Assembly: GCA_030151865.1 (NCBI GenBank)
Contig: JASLCK010000136.1
Span: 1 to 10,177, forward strand
DNA length: 10,177 nucleotides
Source: Rhodospirillaceae bacterium
Lineage (GTDB): Bacteria; Pseudomonadota; Alphaproteobacteria; Rhodospirillales; Magnetospirillaceae
Reading direction: 5' to 3'
Shown in pieces: positions 1 to 6,660 of the stretch. Position 1 is the first letter of the stretch; each line of letters opens with the position of its first letter. A program made the translations under genes and the position numbers. Under the pieces are notes generated by a model, which made no database searches, was not told the origin of the DNA, and saw only the letters and a program-made list of their open reading frames with translations.

Positions 1-4
1 GAAC

Positions 5-1687
5 ATGGGCCGGGTGTTCATCATCTATACCGGCGGCTGCCTGTGCTTCGCCGGTCTGCTGGCGATCTTAAGCTGGATGGGGGTGGCCGATTCCACCATC
101 GGCGTCGGCTTCATCGCCCTGACCGTAGCTTTTTACGCCCTGATGGGGGTGCTGGCCCGCAGCAGTGCCGCCGATGACAGCGTTGCCGGTCGGCGCGTGC
201 CCGCCCTTTACAACGGCATGGCGTCCGCCGCCGACTGGATGAGCGCGGCGTCCTTTATCGGCATGGCGGGCGCCATCTATGCCGCCGGATATGACGGCTT
301 GGCCTTCATCCTGGGCTGGACCGGCGGTTACATCCTGGTCGCCGTGCTGCTGGCCCCTTACCTGCGCAAATTCGGCCAGCACACCGTTCCCGACTTTCTG
401 TCGGCCCGTTATGGCGGACGGTCGGCCCGGTTGGCGGGCATTGCCGTTTTGATGGCCGCCAGCTTTGCCTATGTGGTCGGCCAATTGTACGGCACTGGCA
501 TCATCGCATCGCGCTTCCTGGGACTGGATTTCCGGCTGGCGGTGTTCGTCGGGCTGGGAGGCATCCTGTTGTGCTCGCTGCTGGGCGGCATACGCGCCCT
601 GATCTGGACCCAGGTCGCCCAGTATATCGTGGTGATCGCCGCCTATCTGCTGCCGCTGGTACTGATGTCGGTTCAGGAAACCGGCATTCCGCTGCCGCAA
701 CTGACCTATGGCCAGGCCTTGCAGCATGCCGCCGAGATCGGACGGCAGTTGGGATTGGCCGATGGCCTGAACCCCGGCGACCGGCTGAACTTCTTTGCCC
801 TGGTGCTGTGTCTGATGCTGGGCACGGCGTCGCTGCCCCATGTGCTGACCCGCTATTTCATGACGCCCAGCGTGCGCGACGCCCGCGTCAGCGTGGCCTG
901 GAGCCTACTGTTCATCATCCTGCTTTATATCAGCGCCCCGGCCTATGCCGCCTTTGCCAAGCTGGCGGTTTATCAAAACGTGCTGTCCGTCGGTCTGGAC
1001 CACCTGCCCGCCTGGGCCGATGCCTGGAGCAAGGTGGGATTGGTCAGTATCAGCAACGGACAGTTCAGCATCGACCCCGACGCCATTGTCCTGGCAACGC
1101 CTGAAATCGCCGGTCTACCCTTCGTGGTGGCCGGGCTGGTGGCGGCAGGTGGTCTGGCGGCGGCCATGTCGTCGGCCGACGGCCTGCTGCAATCCATCGG
1201 CAATGCCCTGTCGCACGACATCTATTTCCGCCTGCTGGCCCCCAAGGCCGCACCGGAACGCCGCCGCCTGCTGACCCGTCTGGCGGTGGTGACGGCGGGC
1301 GTGCTGGCCGCTTATGTCGCCAGCCTGCGCCCGGCGGGGATTTTAACCTTGGTGGGCTGGGCCTTTTCGCTGGCGGCGTCGGGGCTGTTTTCCGCCCTGG
1401 TGCTGGGCATCTGGTGGAAACGCGCCACCAAGCAAGGCGCCGTGCTGGGCATGCTGACCGGTCTGGTGGTCTGCCTGTTCTACATCCTGGCAACCCGTTG
1501 GGGCGGCATGCCGCTATGGTTTGGCGTCAAAAACATTGCCGCCGGATTGTTCGGCCTGCCCGCCGCCCTGAGCGTCACCGTGCTGGTCAGTCTGCTGACC
1601 CCACCGCCCAGCCAGGAGATGCAGGAATTTATCGATTCCATCCGCATCCCGCGCGGCCAGGTCCGCCCAACCCCGCCGGAAGCGTAA
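5..1687 (+). CDS. Sodium:solute symporter, VC_2705/ActP-like subfamily (possibly 5'-truncated)
   Basis: Inner-membrane secondary transporter of the SSS family, expected to couple sodium entry to uptake of a small carboxylate such as acetate; the substrate is not readable from sequence. The 560 residues form about 13 hydrophobic segments. The subfamily signature is clear: GMASAADWMSAASFIGMAG at 71-89, GWTGGYILVAVLLAPYLRKFG at about 104-124, VPDFLSARYGG at 128-138, and the late SSADGLLQSIGNALSHDIY segment. These match my memory of VC_2705-type symporters. An extra hydrophobic segment lies ahead of the usual first helix (residues 4-26), as in a longer-N-terminus branch I recall from other Proteobacteria. 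Only four bases precede the ATG, so no ribosome binding site can be seen. The frame is open to the left edge, so the real start may be a few codons upstream. Such symporters often follow a small DUF485/DUF4212 membrane protein, which would lie outside the window. Confidence 0.9.
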   Translation: MGRVFIIYTGGCLCFAGLLAILSWMGVADSTIGVGFIALTVAFYALMGVLARSSAADDSVAGRRVPALYNGMASAADWMSAASFIGMAGAIYAAGYDGLAFILGWTGGYILVAVLLAPYLRKFGQHTVPDFLSARYGGRSARLAGIAVLMAASFAYVVGQLYGTGIIASRFLGLDFRLAVFVGLGGILLCSLLGGIRALIWTQVAQYIVVIAAYLLPLVLMSVQETGIPLPQLTYGQALQHAAEIGRQLGLADGLNPGDRLNFFALVLCLMLGTASLPHVLTRYFMTPSVRDARVSVAWSLLFIILLYISAPAYAAFAKLAVYQNVLSVGLDHLPAWADAWSKVGLVSISNGQFSIDPDAIVLATPEIAGLPFVVAGLVAAGGLAAAMSSADGLLQSIGNALSHDIYFRLLAPKAAPERRRLLTRLAVVTAGVLAAYVASLRPAGILTLVGWAFSLAASGLFSALVLGIWWKRATKQGAVLGMLTGLVVCLFYILATRWGGMPLWFGVKNIAAGLFGLPAALSVTVLVSLLTPPPSQEMQEFIDSIRIPRGQVRPTPPEA

Positions 1688-1704
1688 GGCAGGCTTGCGA
1701 GCAA

Positions 1705-1730
1705 AATGGGGCAAGGCGACTTGCCCCATT
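1705..1730. terminator. Perfect 11-bp hairpin with GCGA (GNRA) tetraloop after the symporter gene
   Basis: The arms are 1705-1715 and 1720-1730 (AATGGGGCAAG / CTTGCCCCATT) around the loop GCGA at 1716-1719, with no mismatch. It starts 17 bases after the symporter stop and ends 18 bases before the TetR start. The plus-strand side has no clear U-tract, only TTCGC. The opposite orientation would end in TTTTGC. It is best read as a weak terminator, an attenuating structure or a transcript-stabilising 3' hairpin separating the two genes. Confidence 0.6.
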
Positions 1731-1748
1731 CGCATCTAAGGGTTATCA

Positions 1749-2399
1749 ATGAAACTTCCAAGTTTCATCCCTGGGTGCCCAATCTTGTCCGATCTTATTA
1801 CGCCCGCATATGCCGAAGACAGTTCGGAAGGCTGGCGCGAACGCCGCCGCCGCAAAATCCTGGAAGCCGCGGCGCATCACTTTTCCACCCAGAACTATCA
1901 CACCGTGACCATGGATCAGGTTGCCGCCAGCGCCGATATGGGCAAGGCGACGCTATATCGTTATTTCGCGTCCAAGGAAGATCTGTTCGTCGCCGTCTTT
2001 GACGACGCCTTGTCGAACCTGACCAACCTGCTGGAAGAGGAAATCCAGAAAGGCGGCAGCAGCGCCCAGGTGCTGCACCGGGTCATCCATCTGCTGGTGC
2101 CTGAATTGTGGAGCCATCTGCGCGGCCTGAAATCCTTTGACGGCGGCGAAGTGCAACTGGCCGAACGCAAACGCCGGATGTTCCGCGAACGCCGCCGCAC
2201 CCTGACCCAGCAAATCGAAAACGTACTGAAGGCGGGCCTGGAGCGGGGCGAAATCCGCGATCTGGATTGCCGCATGACTGCCGAACTGATCATCGGCATG
2301 ACCTGGGCCTCGGCCGTCAGTTCGCCCGCCGATCAATCCGCCCCCCTGGCCGATCTGATCACCGACGTTTTCCTGAACGGCACCTTGCAAAAAGCCTGA
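1749..2399 (+). CDS. TetR/AcrR family transcriptional regulator
   Basis: Dimeric DNA-binding regulator of 216 aa, normal for the family. The N-terminal TetR helix-turn-helix spans about residues 33-80: RRKILEAAAHHF, then TMDQVAASADMGKATLYRYFASKEDLF with the typical recognition-helix pattern G-K-A-T-L-Y-R-Y-F. The C-terminal helical half (about 85-216) should bind a ligand and dimerise; I cannot assign a ligand. The ATG at 1749 is preceded by AAGGG at about 1739-1743, a fair ribosome binding site. The next in-frame ATG falls inside the HTH, so the start must be upstream of it; a TTG at 1785 is the only obvious alternative. The roughly 28 residues before the HTH, including PILSDLITPAYAED, are longer than usual and may be non-conserved or wrongly included. 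It may control the upstream symporter or the downstream MFS gene, but no operator was identified. Confidence 0.88.
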   Translation: MKLPSFIPGCPILSDLITPAYAEDSSEGWRERRRRKILEAAAHHFSTQNYHTVTMDQVAASADMGKATLYRYFASKEDLFVAVFDDALSNLTNLLEEEIQKGGSSAQVLHRVIHLLVPELWSHLRGLKSFDGGEVQLAERKRRMFRERRRTLTQQIENVLKAGLERGEIRDLDCRMTAELIIGMTWASAVSSPADQSAPLADLITDVFLNGTLQKA

Positions 2400-2521
2400 A
2401 ATCTTGCGACACCCCTAAAGAAGCTGTTGGAAAATTCGCTTCATTGCACAAGATGGCGTGAGTTCCGAGAACCGAAGCAGAATTATCAAACAGGCCCCAA
2501 TCTGGTTCAAAGGAATCAGCG

Positions 2522-3796
2522 ATGCAGCGTGATGGGGTGATCGCCGTTTTGACCCAGCGGCGCTTCTGGCCGTTGTTCATCGCCCAGTTTACCGGGGCAA
2601 TGAACGACAATCTGTTCAAGAACGCCCTGATCATCCTGATCATCTTTCGCATCGGCGGCGACAAGCCCCAGGTTCTTGCCTCGCTGGCCGGGGGCTTGTT
2701 CATTCTGCCGTTCTTTTTGCTGTCGGCTCTGGCCGGGCGGATGGCCGACCGTTTTGAACGAACCCGGATGGTCCGCCGGATCAAGCTGGCCGAAATTCCC
2801 CTGACCATCCTGGCCGTTGGCGGACTGATCAGCCAAAATCCAGCCTTGCTGCTGGCCGCCCTGTTCCTGCTGGGCTGTCAGGCCGCCTGCTTCGGCCCGG
2901 TGAAATACGCCATCTTGCCGGACCTGTTGAGCGGCAAACATCTGTTGACCGGCAACGCCCTGATCGAAGGGTCAACCTTTATCGCCATTCTTCTGGGCAC
3001 TCTGGCGGGCGGCTTTCTGGTGCTGCGTCCGGGCGGTCTGTGGCTGGTCGGTGCAGCGATGGCCCTGCTGGCCCTGGCCGGATACACAGCCAGTCTGTGC
3101 CTGCCCCATGCCGGACCCGGCGACAGCAGCCGCCCCTTAAGCTGGAATATCGCGGCTCTATCCTGGCGGGTTCTGGGCGAACTGAAGGGACGCCCACGCA
3201 TTCAAGGCGCGGTATTGGGTGTTTCCTGGTTCTGGTTTGTCGGGGCAACCGTGCTCACCCAACTGCCCGCCTTCGTGAAACAAAGTCTTGGGGCCGATGA
3301 ACAGGCGGTCAGCCTGATGCTGACATTGTTTGCCGTCGGCGTTGCCATTGGCGCGCTGCTGTGTGTCGCCGTGCTGAAAACGTGGCGCGGCAAGCCGTTC
3401 ACCCCGCCCCTGCTGGCCGCGTTGGGCATGGCCCTGGTGCTGACCGATTTTGCGTTGGCATCTCTGGGACAGTCTGCCCCGCCGGCCCTGCTGCCCCTGT
3501 CCGACTTTCTCGCCCTACCGTTATCCTGTCGCATCCTGGCCGATGTTCTGGCGGCATCGATCTGCGGCGGCTTTTATGTCGTGCCGCTTTACACCCTGTT
3601 GCAAAGCGGCAGCGAACCCCACAAGCGGGCCGAAACCGTGGCCGCCAACAACATTGCCAATTCCCTGTTCATGGTGATTTCGGCCTTAGGCGCCGCCCTC
3701 TTGCTGAAACAGGGATTGCCCCTGCCCAATCTGTTTCTGATCACGGCCATCCTGACCTTGATCTTGCTGCCCGGCATGCGGCGTTTGTTGCGCTGA
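2522..3796 (+). CDS. MFS transporter, LplT-like (probable lysophospholipid flippase/transporter)
   Basis: Twelve-helix major facilitator protein of 424 aa in the inner membrane. It carries marks of the LplT branch and of the MFS half of LplT-Aas fusion proteins: TGAMNDNLFKNAL at 24-36, an MFS motif A-like loop GRMADRFERTRMVRR at 72-86, FGPVKYAILPDLL at 124-136 and GNALIEGSTFIAILLGT at 144-160. Known LplT proteins move lysophospholipids to the cytoplasmic face for re-acylation by Aas. Here the protein stops after the transporter domain, and no acyltransferase gene follows in the window. The start at 2522 is supported by AAAGGA at about 2508-2513. A hairpin follows immediately after the stop. 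The lysophospholipid substrate is inferred from the family and has not been shown; a drug or metabolite exporter of the same superfamily is the alternative. Confidence 0.82.
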   Translation: MQRDGVIAVLTQRRFWPLFIAQFTGAMNDNLFKNALIILIIFRIGGDKPQVLASLAGGLFILPFFLLSALAGRMADRFERTRMVRRIKLAEIPLTILAVGGLISQNPALLLAALFLLGCQAACFGPVKYAILPDLLSGKHLLTGNALIEGSTFIAILLGTLAGGFLVLRPGGLWLVGAAMALLALAGYTASLCLPHAGPGDSSRPLSWNIAALSWRVLGELKGRPRIQGAVLGVSWFWFVGATVLTQLPAFVKQSLGADEQAVSLMLTLFAVGVAIGALLCVAVLKTWRGKPFTPPLLAALGMALVLTDFALASLGQSAPPALLPLSDFLALPLSCRILADVLAASICGGFYVVPLYTLLQSGSEPHKRAETVAANNIANSLFMVISALGAALLLKQGLPLPNLFLITAILTLILLPGMRRLLR

Positions 3797-3815
3797 CCCG
3801 GCAAGTCTTGCCGGG
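3797..3815 (+). terminator. Hairpin directly after the LplT-like gene
   Basis: CCCGGCAA (3797-3804) and TTGCCGGG (3808-3815) form a perfect 8-bp stem around GTC. It begins at the base after the stop codon. No T-run follows, so it is either a non-canonical terminator or an mRNA 3'-end stabiliser. The tight 3-base loop is the main weakness. Confidence 0.45.
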
Positions 3816-3936
3816 CAGAGATTGCCCCAGCCCCCGATTTTCCCACCCCGGCCACCTTGCACCCGACGGCTTTCTGGCGTAAATCCGCCGCCCCTCCGCT
3901 GGCCCGTTTTTTGCTTATACCCTTAAGCATCCAGGC

Positions 3937-3947
3937 TGGAGGAAAGG
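3937..3947 (+). promoter_or_regulatory. Strong ribosome binding site that sets the start of the 104-aa gene
   Basis: TGGAGGAAAGG lies 8 bases before the ATG at 3956. An earlier in-frame ATG at 3857 has no such site and would add a 33-residue N-terminus of low-complexity character (MHPTAFWRKSAAPP...). The later start is therefore preferred. Confidence 0.75.
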
Positions 3948-3955
3948 ATACCCCA

Positions 3956-4270
3956 ATGGCGTTCGATCGCGTGGCCACCTTTGAAACTCTGATCAACCGT
4001 GCGGCAATCCTGCTGCAACGGGCGGAAGCCGATCACGATCTGAGCGGCCTGGAAGAAGCGTTGCGTCTGCTGGATTTCCTGCAAACCCGCATGGACCGCC
4101 CCTTCTCGCCCGAAGAAATCACCCGTCTGCTGCAAGGCAATCTGCAGGAACGGCAAAGCTCGCGCAGTCTGTTGGATCAAGTGCGCGCCCGTCAGAAACC
4201 GGCCATCCGCACCATCCTGCCCGCCCCGATCCCGCTGCATCACCATGGCATGCTGACCGCCGCCGAATAA
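3956..4270 (+). CDS. Unrecognised small protein, 104 aa, predicted helical and cytoplasmic
   Basis: I do not recognise this protein. From the chosen start it reads MAFDRVATFETLINRAAILL onward and is charged and probably mostly alpha-helical over residues 5-85 (LEEALRLLDFLQTRMDRPFSPEEITRLLQG is a typical amphipathic stretch). The tail, about 86-104, is proline- and histidine-rich (RTILPAPIPLHHHGMLTAAE) and probably flexible. There is no signal peptide, membrane segment or metal-binding cysteine. Coding status is well supported: a near-ideal ribosome binding site at 3937-3947, host-like codon use, and a strong intrinsic terminator 29 bases after the stop. It looks monocistronic, lying between the LplT-like gene and the hydrolase with its own start and stop signals. 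Its size and helical make-up would fit a small adaptor or chaperone, but nothing in the sequence shows this. Confidence 0.75.
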   Translation: MAFDRVATFETLINRAAILLQRAEADHDLSGLEEALRLLDFLQTRMDRPFSPEEITRLLQGNLQERQSSRSLLDQVRARQKPAIRTILPAPIPLHHHGMLTAAE

Positions 4271-4298
4271 GCGACGCAATTTGCAATTGCAACAGCCC

Positions 4299-4358
4299 AA
4301 CCCCGATTTGCAAAATGGATGATCATCCCCATCTTGCAGATTGGGGTTTTCTGTTTTT
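4299..4358 (+). terminator. Strong intrinsic terminator of the 104-aa gene
   Basis: Arms at 4299-4318 and 4329-4348 pair over 20 positions: AACCCCGATTTGCAAAATGG against CCATCTTGCAGATTGGGGTT. There are 17 Watson-Crick pairs, two G-U wobbles and one A-C mismatch. The loop region contains the perfect palindrome GGATGATCATCC (4317-4328). The stem runs into TTTTCTGTTTTT (4347-4358), a good U-tract. It follows the stop at 4270 by 28 bases. The two wobble positions fit selection on RNA pairing. It also covers the first possible start of the next gene. Confidence 0.85.
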
Positions 4359-4384
4359 GTATCGTCGCAACTGATTGTGATCTC

Positions 4385-5191
4385 ATGCTCTGGCTGATTG
4401 CCGCTCTTCCGCCGCTGGTCTGGCTGGCCGTCATCGTGGTGATGGCGCTGACCCAAAGGCGTTTCCTTTATCTGCCGGAACCGCCGCAACCTGACCCGTT
4501 GAAGGCGGACGCAGCTTGGATGACGGCGGTCCGCCAGCCCGATGGCGCGCTGCTGGGATGGTGGAGCCCGCCCGAAGACGCGGACGCACCGGTCATGCTG
4601 TTTCTGCACGGCAATCGCGGCACATTGACGCGCATCGCCGCCAAGACCGCTCCTTGGCGGCAGCATTGGGGCATCGGCATCCTGGCCGCCACCTATCGCG
4701 GCTATGAAGGCAATCGCCTGCCCCCCACCGAAGCCGGGCTTTATCAGGATGGACAAGACGCCCTGTCCTGGCTGGATCGGCAAGGCATCCGCCGTGACCG
4801 CGTGGTGGTGTATGGGGAATCCCTGGGCTCGGCCATTGCGGTGGAACTGGCGCTGTCGCAAAAGCTTGGCGCGGTGGTGCTGGAAGCGCCCTTTACCAGC
4901 ATCGCCGACATGGCCGCCGCCCGCTATCCGCTGCTGCCCGCCCGCTGGCTGGTGCGCGACCGCTTTGATACGGCGTCAAAGATCGGACGGGTCGCTGTGC
5001 CGGTCCTGATCCTGCACGGCGATCAGGACCGGACCACCAATATCAGCCACTCCCATCACTTGATCGCCCGGTCACAAAGCAATGTCAAATTGATCCAAAT
5101 CAAGGATGCAGGCCATTTGGATATTCATGCCAAAGGCGGAACCCCTGTTCTGGAAGAATTTTTAAGGGGAATCTGGCAATTTCGTTCATAA
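4385..5191 (+). CDS. Membrane-anchored alpha/beta hydrolase, YfhR/BEM46 (ABHD13)-like
   Basis: Serine hydrolase of the alpha/beta fold, substrate unknown; the family includes putative esterases and thioesterases. From 4385 it has 268 aa. Residues 1-22 (MLWLIAALPPLVWLAVIVVMAL) form one N-terminal membrane segment, followed by the family-typical QRRFLYLP. The catalytic set is intact: HGNRG oxyanion region at about 75-79, nucleophile S146 in YGESLGS, acid D215 in HGDQDRT and H244 in AGHLDIH. An in-frame ATG at 4319 would add 22 residues but sits in the loop of the preceding terminator and has no ribosome binding site, so I reject it. The 4385 start also lacks a clear Shine-Dalgarno, leaving some doubt; no other in-frame ATG, GTG or TTG lies between 4340 and 4385. 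The anchor suggests an inner-membrane position, with the side of the catalytic domain uncertain. Confidence 0.87.
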   Translation: MLWLIAALPPLVWLAVIVVMALTQRRFLYLPEPPQPDPLKADAAWMTAVRQPDGALLGWWSPPEDADAPVMLFLHGNRGTLTRIAAKTAPWRQHWGIGILAATYRGYEGNRLPPTEAGLYQDGQDALSWLDRQGIRRDRVVVYGESLGSAIAVELALSQKLGAVVLEAPFTSIADMAAARYPLLPARWLVRDRFDTASKIGRVAVPVLILHGDQDRTTNISHSHHLIARSQSNVKLIQIKDAGHLDIHAKGGTPVLEEFLRGIWQFRS

Positions 5192-5203
5192 GCCACTGGA
5201 CCA

Positions 5204-5232
5204 TTGCCTCGGGCCCTATCCTGAAAGATAAT
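5204..5232 (+). promoter_or_regulatory. Sigma70-like promoter of the cytochrome c gene
   Basis: TTGCCT (5204-5209, 4/6 to the -35 consensus) and GATAAT (5227-5232, 5/6 to the -10 consensus) are separated by exactly 17 bases. Transcription would begin near 5239, giving a leader of about 30 bases. GGAGAGA at 5259-5265 is a good ribosome binding site for the ATG at 5270. Confidence 0.6.
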
Positions 5233-5269
5233 GCCCACTTAGATTTTCCAAAGCTGTCGGAGAGATCTC

Positions 5270-5710
5270 ATGTTCTTTAAGTCGCTGATGGTCGGCATGA
5301 CCGCCACCGTGATTGCCGCCGGTTCGGCCTTTGCCGCCGATTGCGGCCTGTCGGGTGACGCGCAGTCCGGTAAGACCGTGTCGAACCAGTGCAAGAGCTG
5401 TCATGTGTTCGAAGCCGACAAGCCGTCGCGCCCCACCGGCCCCAATCTGCACGACGTTTTCGGTTCGACCATCGGCAGCCGGGGTGACTTCCCCAAATAT
5501 TCCGAAGCCATGACCGCCGCCAACGCCAAGGGCGCGACCTGGACCGAAGCCAACCTGTTCGACTATCTGGCCGACCCCAAGGCTTTCCTGACCAAGATCA
5601 ATGGTTCGGAAATGAAGCATGCCATGTTCTTCAACCTGAAGGACGATGACAAGCGCAAGGACATGGTCGCCTTCCTGAAGGCGATCAAGGGCAAGGTGGA
5701 ATGTAACTAA
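5270..5710 (+). CDS. Periplasmic class I cytochrome c (c2-like)
   Basis: Soluble mono-haem electron carrier. The 146-aa precursor has a Sec signal peptide (MFFKSLMVGM..., hydrophobic to about 18, likely cleaved after AFA at 20-22), giving a mature protein of about 124 aa, usual for cytochrome c2. The haem site is CKSCH at 41-45. GPNLHDVFG (57-65) is the conserved loop after the haem, and M119 in HAMFF, just before NLKDDDKRKDMVAFLKAIK, is the likely sixth ligand; M115 is an alternative. In alphaproteobacteria such proteins shuttle electrons between the bc1 complex and oxidases, reductases or photosynthetic centres, but the partner is not shown here. Two further cysteines, C25 near the mature N-terminus and C145 second from the end, could form a disulfide. 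The gene has its own promoter and terminator and appears monocistronic. Confidence 0.93.
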   Translation: MFFKSLMVGMTATVIAAGSAFAADCGLSGDAQSGKTVSNQCKSCHVFEADKPSRPTGPNLHDVFGSTIGSRGDFPKYSEAMTAANAKGATWTEANLFDYLADPKAFLTKINGSEMKHAMFFNLKDDDKRKDMVAFLKAIKGKVECN

Positions 5711-5737
5711 CGCCCGCGCGTCCGTTTAAAAATCAGG

Positions 5738-5764
5738 AAACGCCGCCCCTTCGGGCGGCGTTTT
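5738..5764. terminator. Bidirectional intrinsic terminator between cytochrome c and the methyltransferase gene
   Basis: AAACGCCGCCC (5738-5748) pairs perfectly with GGGCGGCGTTT (5753-5763) around the loop CTTC, giving an 11-bp stem. TTTTCGTTTG follows on the plus strand. On the minus strand the stem is followed by TTTCCTGATTTTT. It therefore ends the cytochrome gene (+) and the convergent methyltransferase gene (-). Confidence 0.88.
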
Positions 5765-5776
5765 CGTTTGTATCGC

Positions 5777-6553
5777 TTAGACGGCCTCGACCTCGAACAC
5801 GGCGGTATCCAGGGTGAAGCTGCCATCATCGGCAAGGGCGAAGTGCGTCTTTACCTCGGCGGCCATCTTGCCTTGCAAGGATCGGATCGCCTGGGCATGG
5901 ACCGGATCGGTGTTCATGCGCGTCACCCACGATGAAAACTCGATGGGCAGGCGGAAGCACTGAACACAGCGCAAGGCGAACCCCGCCGCCGCCAAAGCAT
6001 CCTGCCATTCGGCGGCGCTGTAATTGCGCACATGGGACGGATCGCGCAGCATTTCGAAGGTTTGCAAAAAGCTATCCAACAGTGGCCGTCCCGGCGATAC
6101 CACATCGACAAACAGCCCCAATGCACCGCGCTTGGCGACCCGGCGCGCCTGACGCAACCCGACCCGCAAGTCAGACCAGTGATGGGCGCTGAAGCGGCTG
6201 GCCACCAGACAGAAGCTGGCATCGGCAAAGGGCAGATCCTCGGCAGCGGCTTGGCGGGTCTCGATATTGGACAGACCGCGCCGCTGCGCTTCCGCCGCCA
6301 CGGCCTGCAACATTTCGGCCGACAGGTCGCTGGCGGTCACCCCTTGGCTGGCGGCAGGCGACAGGGCAAAGGCGGCATGACCACCGCCGCATCCCATATC
6401 CAGAACGGTCTTGGGGTGAAACGCCGCCGCCCGTTCGGCCATCAGCCGTAAATCCTCGCCCTGGGCATGGACCGCGCTGGTCACATAGGCCCCGGCCCGC
6501 GCACCGAATTGCGCCGCCGTTAATTGCTGTTGAGTTTTGGGGGCCACATCCAT
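5777..6553 (-). CDS. yafE: SAM-dependent methyltransferase, YafE/UbiE-like
   Basis: Class I (Rossmann) S-adenosylmethionine methyltransferase of 258 aa, probably cytoplasmic, acting on an unknown small molecule. SAM-binding motif I is VLDMGCGGGHAA at 50-61. D76 in TASDLS ends strand 2 and should bind the ribose. AAEDLPFADASF is the next motif. Residues from SRFSAHHWSD through LRDPSHVRNYSAAEW to PIEFSSWVTRMN match E. coli YafE closely as I remember it, and YafE itself has no firmly known substrate. An upstream in-frame ATG at 6577 would add eight residues. I chose 6553 because AGAGGTGA sits 6 bases before it. The gene is divergent from the XRE/MmyB regulator and shares its operator region, so that regulator probably controls it. 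It ends at a shared terminator. Confidence 0.88.
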   Translation of the reverse strand: MDVAPKTQQQLTAAQFGARAGAYVTSAVHAQGEDLRLMAERAAAFHPKTVLDMGCGGGHAAFALSPAASQGVTASDLSAEMLQAVAAEAQRRGLSNIETRQAAAEDLPFADASFCLVASRFSAHHWSDLRVGLRQARRVAKRGALGLFVDVVSPGRPLLDSFLQTFEMLRDPSHVRNYSAAEWQDALAAAGFALRCVQCFRLPIEFSSWVTRMNTDPVHAQAIRSLQGKMAAEVKTHFALADDGSFTLDTAVFEVEAV

Positions 6554-6660
6554 TGTCGTCACCTCTGAATTGAACAAGAGAGAACATCATCTCTGGACAG
6601 CAGAATGGCCCTCGATTTATCCTGGTACAAGTGAGAGATTATCCTGGTATATAAACCGCC
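6554..6660. promoter_or_regulatory. Divergent control region between the methyltransferase and XRE regulator genes
   Basis: This 107-bp spacer must drive both genes. On the plus side TATATAAA (6648-6655) is a good -10-like element only 5-12 bases before the ATG at 6661. Initiation there would give a leaderless or nearly leaderless regulator mRNA, and no Shine-Dalgarno is visible before 6661. No convincing -35 matches it. On the minus side AGAGGTGA provides the ribosome binding site of the methyltransferase. Confidence 0.6.
6617..6649 (+). repeat. Two identical 11-bp direct repeats 22 bp apart (putative tandem operator)
   Basis: TTATCCTGGTA occurs at 6617-6627 and again at 6639-6649, start to start exactly 22 bp, i.e. 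about two helical turns. Both copies share a purine/T-rich left flank (ATT / GATT). The second copy overlaps the presumed -10 of the regulator gene. Placement and spacing are those expected of an autoregulatory operator bound by two protein units on the same DNA face. The regulator encoded immediately downstream is the obvious candidate ligand. Confidence 0.72.

Noticed and set aside
68..841. Long minus-strand open frame (257 codons) opposite the symporter gene, and similar long frames opposite the hydrolase and metC.
   Set aside because: Their translations are glutamine/histidine/glycine-rich low-complexity shadows typical of GC-rich antisense frames, while the opposite strands encode clear protein families.
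2401..2521. Possible insertion-sequence end or terminator after the TetR gene: GAAGC (2420-2424) with GCTTC (2438-2442), and ATCTTG (2401-2406) with CAAGAT (2449-2454); the stretch AAGCTGTTGGAAAATTC resembles some transposon termini.
   Set aside because: The arms are only 5-6 bp, no transposase remnant or second terminal repeat is present, and no T-run follows. The similarity to IS ends is only a vague impression.
3857..3955. N-terminal extension of the 104-aa protein from the ATG at 3857.
   Set aside because: No ribosome binding site precedes 3857, the added residues look non-coding, and a strong ribosome binding site sits right before the ATG at 3956.
6554..6577. Longer methyltransferase start at 6577 adding MFNSEVTT.
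   Set aside because: The ATG at 6553 has AGAGGTGA at ideal spacing, and that ribosome binding site would otherwise lie inside the coding sequence.
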